A stretch of 64,000 bases of DNA from Schistocephalus solidus (lineage: Eukaryota > Platyhelminthes > Cestoda > Diphyllobothriidea > Diphyllobothriidae). Location: the NCBI GenBank assembly GCA_017591395.1, contig WEDG01001043.1:62001-126000 (forward strand), given 5' to 3'. The position numbers and the translations under genes were made by a program. Below are positions 45,542 to 56,095 of this stretch, in pieces. Position 1 is the stretch's first letter. Each line of letters opens with the position of its first letter. The notes beneath the pieces are model-generated. The model saw nothing but the letters and a program-made list of their open reading frames with translations, ran no database searches and had not been told where the DNA came from.

Positions 45542-45840
45542 TAGGTACTAGCTAAAAGCCCAGACACGTGTTTCGCCGATGTTTCTGCTGCTGCGTGACA
45601 CAGCAACGAGGGGTTCGGCTCCTCAGTGGGTCCCCCAACGTTCTCTATGCGGTTTCTGGTATATGGACTCCAGAGAATAATCGGGGAAATAATTTCTGAA
45701 ATTATTAAGTGCAGGACATGGAGTCAGGTGATTCGGAAATGACTTTTTAGGTTCAGACCCGAAATTTAAATGAACATTTGGGTCGAAGACAATCAACCAC
45801 TGTGGAATAACCACGTGTCTGGGCTTTTAGCTAGTACCTA
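45542..45840 (-). mobile_element. Small terminal-inverted-repeat element, copy 1
   Basis: Ends in perfect 29-bp inverted repeats (45542-45570 and 45812-45840, beginning TAGGTACTAGCTAAAAGCCC). 299 bp long, no coding capacity for a transposase; the 63-codon frame inside is probably incidental. Flanked on the left by (TA)n. It fits a non-autonomous DNA transposon (MITE). Strand is arbitrary, set opposite to copy 2. Confidence 0.75.
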
Positions 45841-45904
45841 TGTCGGAAGTACGGTATAATGTCTTTGCCATATAAGATTCATACTAATTGTAGTACTACT
45901 TGTT

Positions 45905-46194
45905 TGTAGAATGGGCATTACGTGGTTATTCCACAGTGGTTGATTGTCTTCGACCCAAATGTTCATTTAAATTTCGGGTCTGACCCTAAAAAGTCATTTC
46001 CGAATCACCTGACTCCATGTCCTGCACTTAATAATTTCAGAAATTATTTCCCCGATTATTCTCTGGAGTCCATATACCAGAAACCGCATAGAGAACGTTG
46101 GGGGACCCACTGAGGAGCCGAACCCCTCGTTGCTGTGTCACGCAGCAGCAGAAACATCGGCGAAACACGTGTCTGGGCTTTTAGCTAGTACCTA
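45905..46194 (+). mobile_element. Small terminal-inverted-repeat element, copy 2, inverted core
   Basis: The core 45922-46165 is the near-perfect reverse complement of the core of copy 1; only its right inverted repeat (46166-46194) is intact, while the left one is degraded to ATTACGTGG. The 32 bp after the right end (TGTCGGAAGTACGG...) also follow the right end of copy 1 in the same orientation. Confidence 0.7.
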
Positions 46195-46219
46195 TGTCGG
46201 AAGTACGGTATAATGTCTT

Positions 46220-46250
<31 letters not shown>

Positions 46251-46416
46251 CTAATGATTAGTCAGGAGTAATTCGGCTCTGTCCGATATGGCAACCGATT
46301 TAATGCATCACAAAGAATCAGTCCATCCAGGTGACTTGTATGGCCGCCTAAACAGGACACCGGAAAAGGAACCGTCCCCAATATATGTGGTTTTTGCCCT
46401 AACTTCCAAGAAAATT

Positions 46417-46560
46417 TGGTTTAGGGTCAGAATTGGGGTTAGGGCCTTGATTAGGCTGAGGGTTACGGTTATTATCGTTTTAAATGTAGGCTTTAGGTTT
46501 AGAGCAGGACTAGGATTACGATTAAGGTGACAGTTTCGTTTTATGTTAGGGTTAGTGTTA
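46417..46560 (+). repeat. Degenerate telomere-like tract
   Basis: Repeated but imperfect TTAGGG/GGTTAGGG-like words (TTTAGGGT, GGGGTTAGGG, GTTAGGGTTAG) on the plus strand. The flatworm telomere repeat is TTAGGG, so this may be an old interstitial telomeric insertion. Next to it (46561-46598) ACGAGTATATTTA is repeated three times. Confidence 0.5.
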
Positions 46561-46599
46561 ACGAGTATATTTAACGAGTATATTTACGAGTATATTTAC

Positions 46600-48058
46600 A
46601 CTTCCCGAAATTTACCGTTGAGGTGGCCATAAAAGGCATCCCTCCCCTTACGAGTTTGAATAGTCCCCGTATCTAGCACGCTACCTGAAACCAAGACAAC
46701 CAAATACAGTCAAAAAAGTTGCCTGTCGAAAATATTACCTCTAAAAGGTGCATTCTCTTCATCGATTTAATCGAATGCGTCGTCTTCTCACTCGGTTGAA
46801 TGTGTATTTGTTTGAAACGACACCGTTTCCGAGGTTCGTTTGACCAATTTAGTTAATAACCGGCAGGAATTTGTCGGACTCGCATCGAGTTCTATCTATT
46901 TTTCGCAATGTTTAGCTAATTATGCTATCTTACTATGGTCAACAACTGCCTTAGATTTTAAGGACTTATTTGATTTCGTGATGTGGATTGGTGATGTCAG
47001 TTAATGAGGTTGGACGATAGGTGTAACGCAGATCGACAATTCAGCCTTCGGCCGACCACAAGCCAACAGAACTCAGTAGTCCCCTTCCATTTGCCACAAG
47101 ACAAGAGTGTTCCTGTGACCTAATTTACCGCCCTAAAGACGACACTCAGCAAGATGAATACGGATCCTGTTCTTCTACAGTACAGCTGAAGCCTAACGAG
47201 GCAGCACTGTGGAATTCGTGGGAGGTCCAACAACTGAGGGCGCAATGGCTCCATGAGCACAGTCCTTAATGCCTCACCAATCCTACAGCAATTATGCGAT
47301 GAACTCTGCCAACATCTGTACCAGTAACTTATGTTGGTGTTTTGGTGTGGTAGTCTTAATGCATCGGTTTTCTGATACGTAAGCCGTTGCGCCCAATCAC
47401 CACTGGCTCACTATAAACGACTAACTGCGCTGTCAAACTATCACGACACGGTTCTACTCAGAATGGGGTCAGACTGCAATGGTGACCTTTGTGGTACTTT
47501 CATTTAGGCGAGGTCTGAGAATTTTTCACTGGCCATGTATTGTGTGTGGAACGCGTAGACGGGATGTGTGGGTTTCTCGGCCACCGCACTTACTCTCGTG
47601 CGTGGTCGCCTTGCCCCATCGGAGCACGACATGGAAGAAGAGGAAGAGTGAAGCGGAAACGACAAAATTCTGATCCATCCTGAAAGTTCAGCGCTCAAGT
47701 CACCCGTGTGCCTGTATCTTGGAGTCACTGGTGGTCCAGACCGCTCGTAGCAGATGAAATTGGCACTACAGAACGGAAAGCTCTTCATCAGTTAGTATGA
47801 TCTATCTGCTACCTATTTGCATACTTTAGTTCGAAATACTGAAGTTATGGTAATATTTCCGTCTAACCGGTGGAGCTCTATTAGACGCCATCTGTCTTGT
47901 ATATAGCGATAGCACAAGCAGCGCCTTATTATCTCTTCCCACGACTCTGTCCTGTAACACGTTTTTATCCTAAGGATCATTGGATTCATTTCTTTCAGTA
48001 TATACTCATCGCGCCATATGCCTGGTTGGTAGTTGTTGAATCCTGTCTCTATCCCCAG
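46600..48058. other. Rest of the large Kelch intron, no gene seen
   Basis: Frames at 47479-47788 on both strands lie in a GC-rich stretch that may be a repeat fragment; no motif recognised. Immediately before the exon are two possible acceptors (48000 and 48058); only the second keeps the frame open. Confidence 0.4.
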
Positions 48059-48525
48059 ATGGAAGAAAGGTCCGAACCTGGAAACATTCCGCACGGAGCC
48101 TTGCCTGGTGACATTGCAGAACCGGTATGTCTTGGTGATCGGTGGCACTTCTCGCTCGTACGTTTTTGTGAAGTCTGTGGAGTACTGCGAGCCAGGACAT
48201 GCTGTCGTCAATGACGACAACGCCTTCTTTCGCGTCCCGCCCACTGCGGGCTCAACTTGGACCCATCCAGCTCCGCCCTTGCCGGAGGAGCGAATGGATG
48301 CCACGGCAGCCGAGTTGGACGGTCGCATCTTCGTGGTGGGATGCTCGGTAGAAAACTGGCGTACTCCTGCCAGGACTATCGTCTTCTGTCCCCAGATTGG
48401 TAGCAACGACGGGAACGAGCACACAGCACGCCTTGGAGGACAGTGGTTTCTCATGTCACCAGAGTCCCCACCGCCATCGATTTCTTCGATCCTGGTGAGC
48501 CACGCTGGTCGCCTCTATCTCTTCG
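48059..48525 (+). CDS. BTB-Kelch gene, Kelch repeats 3-6
   Basis: Acceptor TATCCCCAG, donor GTACGT at 48526. It encodes RYVLVIGGTSRSYVFVKSVE (IGG), RMDATAAELDGRIFVVGC, and VSHAGRLYLFG at the end, that is three more blade starts. The exon frame is not that of the nearby ATG at 48059 (ATGGAAGAA); the phase-2 join decides this. It ends in phase 1 (G), completed by GC in the next exon. Confidence 0.85.
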
Positions 48526-49260
48526 GTACGTGCCTCCTGTACCTTCGCTAGCCCCTTATGGTCTTTACCTCATTTCACCTCTCGCTCTTACGTGTCTCTT
48601 ACGTTTTTGCCAGCCGTTTTTAGCTGATGCATGGGAGAGGAGGGAAATCATTGCCGGAGAATTCATCCTCACGCACCCCGCACTCCTCTGCATCATAAAT
48701 CTGACACGCTTTGCTCACGACGCGCTAGCAGCCGTGACTGCTAAGTGGTGGCATAGTTCGGTTGCTAGTAGAACTGAGATGCAGGCTGCAATGACTCATT
48801 TTTATGTGGCCTTCATGGCACTATCACGCATGTGAACGCCGGGTCTTCCATATAGACGTCTGTTGCATGTAGCGGGTACGAGATCATGCATTAAATATGC
48901 AGACTAGCTGTTTTGTCAGACCCGGTCCCACCTTCGGTCGTCCCGACATTATGTTGCCGTCGTAACAAGGCAGGTGAGGGAGGAGGACAGAGTGTAGTAG
49001 ATGCAGCACAAGTCTTCCTCACTATTAACCAACCAATTCACTCGTGGGGCACGCATTGGACGCCATCAATTGATGCCGCTGCCTCGGACAACAAAAGTGC
49101 TCTTCCGAAAGGCTGCAGAGGCTGATGACATGTCCCTGAGACGATTACTCGTGTTTATAGTATATTATAAAGTTGCGCTACAAGCAGCTGCAGCGTACGC
49201 TGAATGGAGTGATTACTTCGTCGGTGCTTTTGTCCGATGAGGTTATGTTCACTCACTACT
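48526..49260. other. Intron before the terminal Kelch exon, with R1-like piece
   Basis: The part 48960-49100 resembles the dispersed repeat R1 (GCAAGTC...CACTA words). Otherwise no feature before the (TGG)n run. Confidence 0.4.
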
Positions 49261-49267
49261 CCTCGAT

Positions 49268-49316
49268 GTGGTGGTGGTGGTGGTGGTGGTGGTGGTGGTG
49301 GTGGTGGTGGTGGTGG
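49268..49316 (+). repeat. (TGG)n microsatellite
   Basis: About 16 GTG/TGG units. A reading frame through it would be a tryptophan run on the plus strand or a histidine run on the minus strand; both are artefacts of the repeat. It lies 90 bp before the acceptor of the terminal Kelch exon. Confidence 0.9.
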
Positions 49317-49407
49317 GACAGAAAACGCTCTCCACCCACAAATTTCAGTGACCCGTCTGCCGACAAACGTTTTTTCACATTGTCCATTTTCTCGTTTTCA
49401 CCCTTAG

Positions 49408-49688
49408 GCCCAAAAATATCCGAATGCGAGGTTGGTATTTCCCTATGCTTCCGACCCTGCAGTGAACAAGAACTTGAAAACATGAGGCAAGGAGCCGTGG
49501 ACAGCAGTACCGCAGGGGAAGGAGCTGCATCTGAAGTAGCGAAAAACGAGAATGAGGAACTTCCGGTTGCAGAGCAGACAGCGGCTTCAGACAACCTCGA
49601 GTCTGAGAACGTGGAGGAGGACAAGGTCAATATACTCCTTGATTCGGTAAGTGGTTTGAAACTAGCACACAGACACATTCTCTTTTAA
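49408..49688 (+). CDS. BTB-Kelch gene, terminal exon
   Basis: Acceptor CACCCTTAG. It encodes PKISECEVGISLCFRPCSEQ and then a long acidic, low-complexity tail (GEGAASEVAKNENEELPVAE and similar), ending in VSGLKLAHRHILF and TAA at 49686-49688. The eight-exon model with cassette A is 1941 nt, 646 codons, within the normal KLHL length. A perfect donor GTAAGT at 49647 (phase 0) is an alternative: the transcript could go on to an exon I did not find. A polyadenylation signal at 49789 favours ending here. Confidence 0.7.
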
Positions 49689-49788
49689 GCTGATCCACTT
49701 CATGATGGAGTAAAGCGTTGGCAGTCGAGGTGCTGGCCGATCCGGTATTGAAGCCTCCAGGACCCCTATTTTGCCAGAATCTGATTCA

Positions 49789-49794
49789 AATAAA
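49789..49794 (+). promoter_or_regulatory. Candidate polyadenylation signal of the BTB-Kelch gene
   Basis: AATAAA lies 101 nt after the TAA of the terminal exon. A single hexamer is weak evidence on its own. Confidence 0.4.
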
Positions 49795-49799
49795 CTCGC

Positions 49800-50515
49800 T
49801 TCTCATGAAGTGCGATGCGACGTCACTTTATCCCGGTAATTGAGATCCCAGGCACCAATCCCTCTATTGGCTAAGCCAATGAGATTTAGCGAACAAATGT
49901 GGGTGAACCTGTTTAGGTCAGACAGACTTCAACAGGCTAGTACCCACAGAAGCCTCTTCTCCGCTGGGTCTCTCTTTTGTCTGACGGTAACGGTACTTAT
50001 AGCTGTTACCCGATTCAATCCCTCTCCCTCGACTTGCCGTCCCATCCATTAGGGTGGGTGATGGTGAGGGGATGTTTCCGTAACATCCTAATTTGCCTCC
50101 GGCACCGCCAGTAACACCTCCGACAGCATATTTGCAGAATCCAGTTCTGCACATAAAATGCTCTTTTCTTATTTTTTATCCTTTTCCTCTTCTCCTTCTT
50201 TTCTCCTTCTTGTTATTTATATTTATTTTCTTTGTTGTTTGTTTCTGCTTCTGTTTCATTCTTCTTCTCATCCACTTAGTCAGTCCCTATGTCTGTTCCA
50301 ACACGATCTTGGAAGTTTGGCATACCCTCGGATCCTACGTAAGCGTTTCTGTCACCAGATTATGGGACCTTTGCTTCGTAGCTGTGAAACTGAATCGGCG
50401 AGGTGATATAGGGCCCTAGAATGTCCTGCTTTATGTACGAAGGAGTGCAGTGGTGCACGAGGAAAGGAGCTTGTCATTTTGTATTTTATGACAAACGATC
50501 TACAGCGCCGCCACT
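49800..50515. other. No gene; polypyrimidine stretch
   Basis: The region 50160-50280 is strongly pyrimidine-rich on the plus strand (TTCCTCTTCTCCTTC-like words). Open frames reading it are low-complexity Phe/Leu/Ser runs, not credible proteins. Confidence 0.5.
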
Positions 50516-51180
50516 AAATATCGTCGGACCGGTGTCCTTGAACCCGCCAGTGGCCTGCGCTGCGGCGGCGCTCCGAATGGCTCACGGTAGGCGTTAATGG
50601 AACTGTGCAGAGTCCACACGAACGCAGCATGATTCTATCACCGTACATGTGTGTGTGTCTGATGCACTTGAAACTACCATGGTGAGCTAAAGCCGTGGCT
50701 TGGAAGGTTGCCAACTGATAGGATAACTCGGATCGCGTGATCAGTTCAGTGCGCGCGTTTGTGCGTAATGGACGACTGCTGGACTGAGAGTCAGGCTGCA
50801 ATGGCTCCTTCTTAAGGTGACCTTTATGGCACTCCTACTCAGTTGGGATCCGAGCCGTCCCGCCCTGTGTTGTTGTGTTCTTGTTTTTGTTGGACCACAG
50901 TGCGTGGGTCGGTGCCCTCTCCGGTCTTCTTGACACCGGGCCCAGATGAGGGAGTGAAACAGAGAGTGAAGTTGATGCAACGCAAGTCTTCTCTCACTAT
51001 AATCCAGCGCGAGTCCTCGTCTCTGCACAGCATCGTCGAACACGACGGTGGAATTAATGTGTGTGCGTGGGTAGGTGCCTTCACCTAGTCCGCGTCGGCA
51101 ATTAGACACCATCTCATCACTAGCCGGTTGACAGGCTTGGACAGTCGACGGGTGCGTGAGTGATGCCGACACCGGGAGGA
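50515..51180 (+). repeat. Dispersed repeat R1, copy
   Basis: Matches 62100-62500 in the same orientation: AAAGCCGTGGCTTGGAA, GACTGAGAGTCAGG, AATGGCTCCTTCTTAA and CTCTCCGGTCTTCTTGAC in order. It is longer and more diverged than the copy near 62 kb. Confidence 0.7.
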
Positions 51181-52199
51181 ATCCGCTCCCCTCCCCCCCA
51201 ACGAAGAATCATCGCATTCTTATGTGTATAATAAATCTGGTGCGCTGAAATCTATCACGACGCACCAAGAGTCGTAGCTTGGAAGGCTACCAACTGACCC
51301 TCTCAAGCCTGACATTTATACGCCAACGGCTCTTTCTTACGCGTCTCTAACGTTTTTGCCAGCCATTTTTAGCTGAAGAAAAAGGCCACAGTGCGTGGGT
51401 CTGCGCCCTCTCCCGTCTCTGGTCCTCTTGACAGCGGGCCCAGATGGGGGAGTGGAACAGAGAGTGAGGTTAATACAGCCTGACATTTATACGCCAACGG
51501 CTCTTTCTTAATGCGGCCCTTTACTGTAGCTTGTTGCTTGTAGTGAATATCGATTATGAGTGGAGCTCCCGTTAAGGGGCCCTTTTGACTTTGTCACCCG
51601 CGCCCACCTCCAGCCGCCGTCCTGAAATTGTCTTGCCGCCCGGCCAGGTTGGGTAGTGGAGATGTAGAGTCTGGTGGGTGAGGCCGCTGGTGCTGTGCCA
51701 CCTTTGTGGGACACGTCGTCACTTGCGGTGGTCAAATCAATCACTTGTGTGCGTGGCCGAACTGGCAACTCTCGATTATGCCTGGCCCAATTTCCACACG
51801 CCTGTTGCCTCTCACGTACTATCGCACGTGAATCTTGCAGTTTAGGCCATTGTTCCTCTGTTTTTTCCCCCCTGCTCTGTGATATGCCGGTCTTTTTTCA
51901 CTGCTATAATTCCATTAACGGGCACTCTTGCCTTCGTCGCTTGTTTTAGGACCCCTTCAGTGCCTGGCGTTGGCGTCCATTCTGTGCGCCTAACCTGTCT
52001 CAACATGTCCGCTACGCCGGTGTGGTGAGTGTCGCTATGCCGAGTGGCCGACAATGAACAGCGGGATTTCGTTGCGCTCCTTTATTGCTTTCCTCTTATT
52101 TTAACTTTTTTTACAGGCCCTGCGTAATGACTTACTTTTTATCTTTATTCTATAAATGGAAAACCTTTTTGCCACTTTTTAAAAAGACCCCTGCATATT
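51181..52199. repeat. Repeat-derived stretch with a direct repeat
   Basis: CCTGACATTTATACGCCAAC occurs at about 51308 and again at 51478, about 170 bp apart, each followed by GGCTCTTTCTTA. Between them is R1-like sequence (GGTCTGCGCCCTCTCCCGTC). No gene recognised in the rest. Confidence 0.5.
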
Positions 52200-53150
52200 G
52201 CCGTTTGTGTTCCTCGCTTCTTGTCGATAGAAGCAAAGAAGCGAGTTCCAGGAAGTAGACCAGAAGAAGATCGCTCCGAGACAGTTGCAGATAAGGGTGG
52301 TGAGGTCGATAGGGATGCTGTATTCGTAGGACGCAGTTTTCATGTCGTCACGTGCCCAATGCAATTAGCAGGTTGCTAATGGCCGTAAACAATACAATTA
52401 TTGCACGGTAGTCCGCGTCGTTAGTTTTCGATTGTTAATCATCGTTCTCCGTTCTTGGCCTGATGATTACTCGACACTTTGGTTCACTGGAACCTTTGGC
52501 CGCCCGCATCCTCCTTTTGTAGCTAGTAACTCTGCCTAGGCAGGCAGCACAGATTATGGCGCCGCGAGTTCATTGCGCTTATTAATCGACTGTGGACCGG
52601 AGAACAAAGAGTCAAGCCCTTCAAAACTCACGCGGTTGTCAGCCCTTGCGAGAATTCCGGCCTTGTTAAACTTAAAGTTATGTCCGAGTCCCGTCACATG
52701 AGTCGCGACCTGGGGGTTAGCGTCCTTACTGCTACCGCGTGCGGAGTACACTCCCAGTTTGTCCGGCGTAGTTGCTTTATCCGCAATTGCAGCATATTAG
52801 ATCAACAGCTCCAGATCCCTACACTGCATTCCAGGTCTGGGTCACCGAGTGCTACTCGCGAACATTCGGCGCGGGGCTCCTACGGGGATGGACGTCTGTC
52901 CAAAACGCCCTCTGTTAGCCCCATGCAGACCACTACTATGCGTGAAATAGTTCCCGCCTCAGCCTACATGATGTGAACCCGTTAGAGTGCGGTGTCGAGG
53001 CCGTTGATCGACGAACGGAGTTCGATTCCCTGAGGGAAGGCGGGTTGGGGTATCACTTCCTAAGACGACGAAGAAGTTGCTAATCGCCGTTCCAGTCTCG
53101 TCTCCGTGTTTTTTAGGACAACGTTTACATGTTACGTTCGGTCCACCCAA
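52200..53150 (+). repeat. Dispersed repeat R2, copy 2
   Basis: Diverged homologue of 42720-43700 without the tRNA-like insert: where copy 1 carries the tRNA-like block, this copy runs straight through (about 52640-52670, CCTTGTTAAACTTAAAG). Confidence 0.5.
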
Positions 53151-54948
53151 CCCGCGAGAAGCAAAAGCACTGATGGAGGTGCTGTCTTACACGCGGAGCA
53201 GAACCCGTCAATATTTGTGAAGAACTTTCGGAATTCAAATAACCACCGGGCTACCGTTTAACAGCTTGGCATTGGAGGTTTGCTCTTCTTAAGCGCGCCA
53301 ACGTGATGGCTCTTTTGCCCTTTCCTCGGAGTCAGAACAGACCTCAACTGGGATGTGATTCAAGGAAGGCAGCGTTTTCCTTGAAATAGCTATCTATTTC
53401 CCTTTAGATCGAAAACCAGGTTCTTTTTTCGTAAACTATGGTACTAGGTAGGCTGTTTAACAAGAAGCCGGAAACTGTGTGGATTATTAACACGGGAAAT
53501 CCCTAACGGTTTCCCTACTAATCCGGGGAGGGGTCTGTTCGTTCCAGAATAATGATTTGTCATCGTGGTTGACTCCACACAGTGCATGCTTTTGCCTGCA
53601 GTCAGGTCCCTTTAATGGACGCACGGCCAGTACTCTTACGAGAACAGCTTCTCTTCACACAGTTTTCTATCTCACTTCACCTCTCACGTGCTAAATGCTT
53701 GTAATTGAGTTTATTTATTCAGAAAGGCTCGAACGATAATATCCCTATTTTTTTACCCCTCATACGTTCAAGATACAATAAGACTACTCCTAGACATTCT
53801 TAGTCTCATTCGTATGACTAACAGCGAATGAATGGTTTATATTACTCCTACTATACATACAGGCACTTACAACTTGTCTGCGGTCACATGTCACGAGTAA
53901 TCGCTTAGCCTTATGGCCACGTTTCACACCGTATCTTAAATGGATACCCGCCTCCCCATTGTCTTGCACGCCAGGATGAATTCAGCATTACTTATGCTCG
54001 CCTGTAAATTTGTTCTTCTGTCAGATCGTTACTTAAACCTAAGAAAGTAGTCATTTTTGACAGTTAGCAAAGGTCTGTGCGCGCCTCACCTCTGGATCAA
54101 ACTGCCGAATCAGCTGTCGTGTACTTCTCCTGCCGGAAACACCAGATGAAGGGAAGTAACTCAGGTGTGCAATCCGCGATGCAGTCAACCACAAATCTCA
54201 ATTTAACATAATTCTCAGTGAGCTAAACTCCAAAATCCACTGGATTAAGAATGCGCATTGCGTGAGTCAGGAAGTTTTAAAGTAATGGATGACTTTACGG
54301 AAGCATACCTATTTGTAGAACTCAACATCTAGTAGACGGAAGCTCACCGGTCACGCTACGGGACGTATTCGCCCAGCCGTGTTTTGGGATTCATTATTGA
54401 GCTCCAGCAACAGCCGCACAACGTGTAGTATTATAGATAGTATACCATTACCGACAAGGAAGACTGGAGTGGCCATTTCTGGCTTACAAGACGTCATCAA
54501 CCAGCTATGCCGGACTCCAGGTCATGCAGTTCTTTAGGCTGGAAGTCGCCTCAATCATGGAGCCCTGCGCTCGATGAAATTATGCGATGCAATTGAGGGT
54601 AAACACAACGGTGTTCAGTTTCCTCAAACTTCTGTAGGGCGAGGTGACTGAAGCGCGATAAAGAGCTCTTTCCTCATTTTGATGGAGAATTCGTTGACTG
54701 TGCATTTGAAACATTTTTCACCCCTGAATTAGACGAGAGTTCACTGGTTTGAGAGAGCATAAAACGGAAAGTAATTAAACAATTCGGATGAAAAAAATAC
54801 ATACACCAACTGTTGTGACCCCTGAAGCTCAAAAATGTTACCTGTAGATCGGTTAATCTGCCTAATACTGTGCGGCTACTGACGGGACGAAAAAGTTCCG
54901 TACCGCGATAGGTGACGGTCCCTTTGTCATCAACAGACGGGAGAAAAA
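53151..54948. other. No recognisable gene
   Basis: No recognisable reading frame, structural RNA or repeat on either strand. Confidence 0.5.
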
Positions 54949-55016
54949 GCCCGGGACCCAATGCTTGGTGCGCTGGACTTCTACCCAACAGGTCAGGGGT
55001 TCGAACATCCAGGGTT
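54949..55016 (+). tRNA. tRNA-Arg(TCT)-like fragment, probably SINE-derived
   Basis: GCGCTGGACTTCTA matches the anticodon arm of eukaryotic tRNA-Arg(TCT), and GGTCAGGGGTTCGAAC gives a good box B. Stems do not close well (the T stem 3' half and acceptor are degraded), so this is a pseudogene or tRNA-derived repeat. Confidence 0.35.
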
Positions 55017-55019
55017 ATT

Positions 55020-56095
55020 GCAAAATCTGAGGTTGAGTATGACTGGCTGGCCGATGATGACTAATAGGCCAGAAATTGTCATTGCAATCTCCCATGCCTT
55101 CGTCGATAATGCTATTCGAACTCCTAAATTCACAATTGTCCTTTCCAAACCCATGATGACAGCTGTTCGCGAAGGACGAGAAAAAGCAAATGTTCAATTC
55201 AGTTCACTGTGCATATAAAGGCGTAGTCTGGGCTTTAAAAATTAGCTAGACTATTTGGCGATCTTATAGGCGCTGGCAGGTTATGTCAATGAACGTGTAC
55301 GTATAAACCAGTAGGACGGAGCCTTTAGAGTTGGAAGAAACGAGGGGATGAAAAACCCTGGAAGATTTTCAGATGATATATGAAAGGCTAAAAGGGATCA
55401 GGGCTGAAATTTAGAGCGTACTTAAATTATTATTAAGGCGGAAAAGGAGTCAGAAGTCAGTCTAGGAGCCCATATACATTATAGGTTATTTAGCTGGCAT
55501 CTATTTGAGCAGGAATTATGCAGCTGTGCTCGTTAAAGGGTTTCCTAATAATAACATGTCTTTTATCATTTTCAAATTCAGAACGGTTAGACTCGTTCAT
55601 TAAACCAAAGAATGGCCAGTAATAGGACTATCTGGGAAGGACCAAAATTCAACAAATGCTTAATTTTATTTCAGGAGGGTCAAAATTATAGGAAATAAAG
55701 CTGCGAGAGATCCGATTGATTGGTGTGGCTTAAACCGAAGTAGGAAAATTCGGTCATAGGAGTACTTCCACAAATTCCTGTTTGGGGTAGCCTTTCAGGT
55801 CCATTCTTGAGCGCCAATCACAACGCGATGGGTGAGCACTCCACTACCATTGTTAATATAACTGATAGCAGCTGACAGGTCAACGAGCCGTGGCTCAGTT
55901 TTTAGGGCGGTTGGTGTACCAGCCGGTTTTAGGTATGGCTGGCATATGACTGCTGATGCGCCAACAATGTTTAATGCAGTCTCCATTGTTTTGTCGGTAA
56001 TGCATTTCTGTTCAGCTAATACACCGAGCAAAAGGAAACCATTGTGAAACATGTTAGAATTCATGGACAGATTTGACTAGGCTAAATTAGAGCGT
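55020..56095. other. No assigned gene; one unexplained minus-strand frame
   Basis: The minus-strand frame 55795-56064 (89 codons) has a balanced, protein-like composition (LVDLSAAISYINNGSG near its end) and an ATG, but I cannot match it to a family and see no clear splice sites. The remainder shows nothing. Confidence 0.35.

Noticed and set aside
45622..46113. The two 63-codon frames inside the small inverted-repeat elements as a gene
   Set aside because: They are identical by repetition, very short and show no domain; no transposase motif is present.
47897..48214. Kelch exon beginning at acceptor 48000 or at the ATG 48059 in its own frame
   Set aside because: Joining at 48000 gives a stop after about ten codons, and the ATGGAAGAA frame lacks Kelch features; the acceptor at 48058 with phase 2 gives a proper Kelch N.W block.
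49173..49400. Open frames with tryptophan or histidine runs as coding sequence
   Set aside because: They are translations of the (TGG)n microsatellite. Only the part after the acceptor at 49406-49407 belongs to the Kelch gene.
50093..50419. Phe/Leu-rich frames as membrane proteins
   Set aside because: They read a polypyrimidine tract and overlap in two frames, as expected from composition alone.
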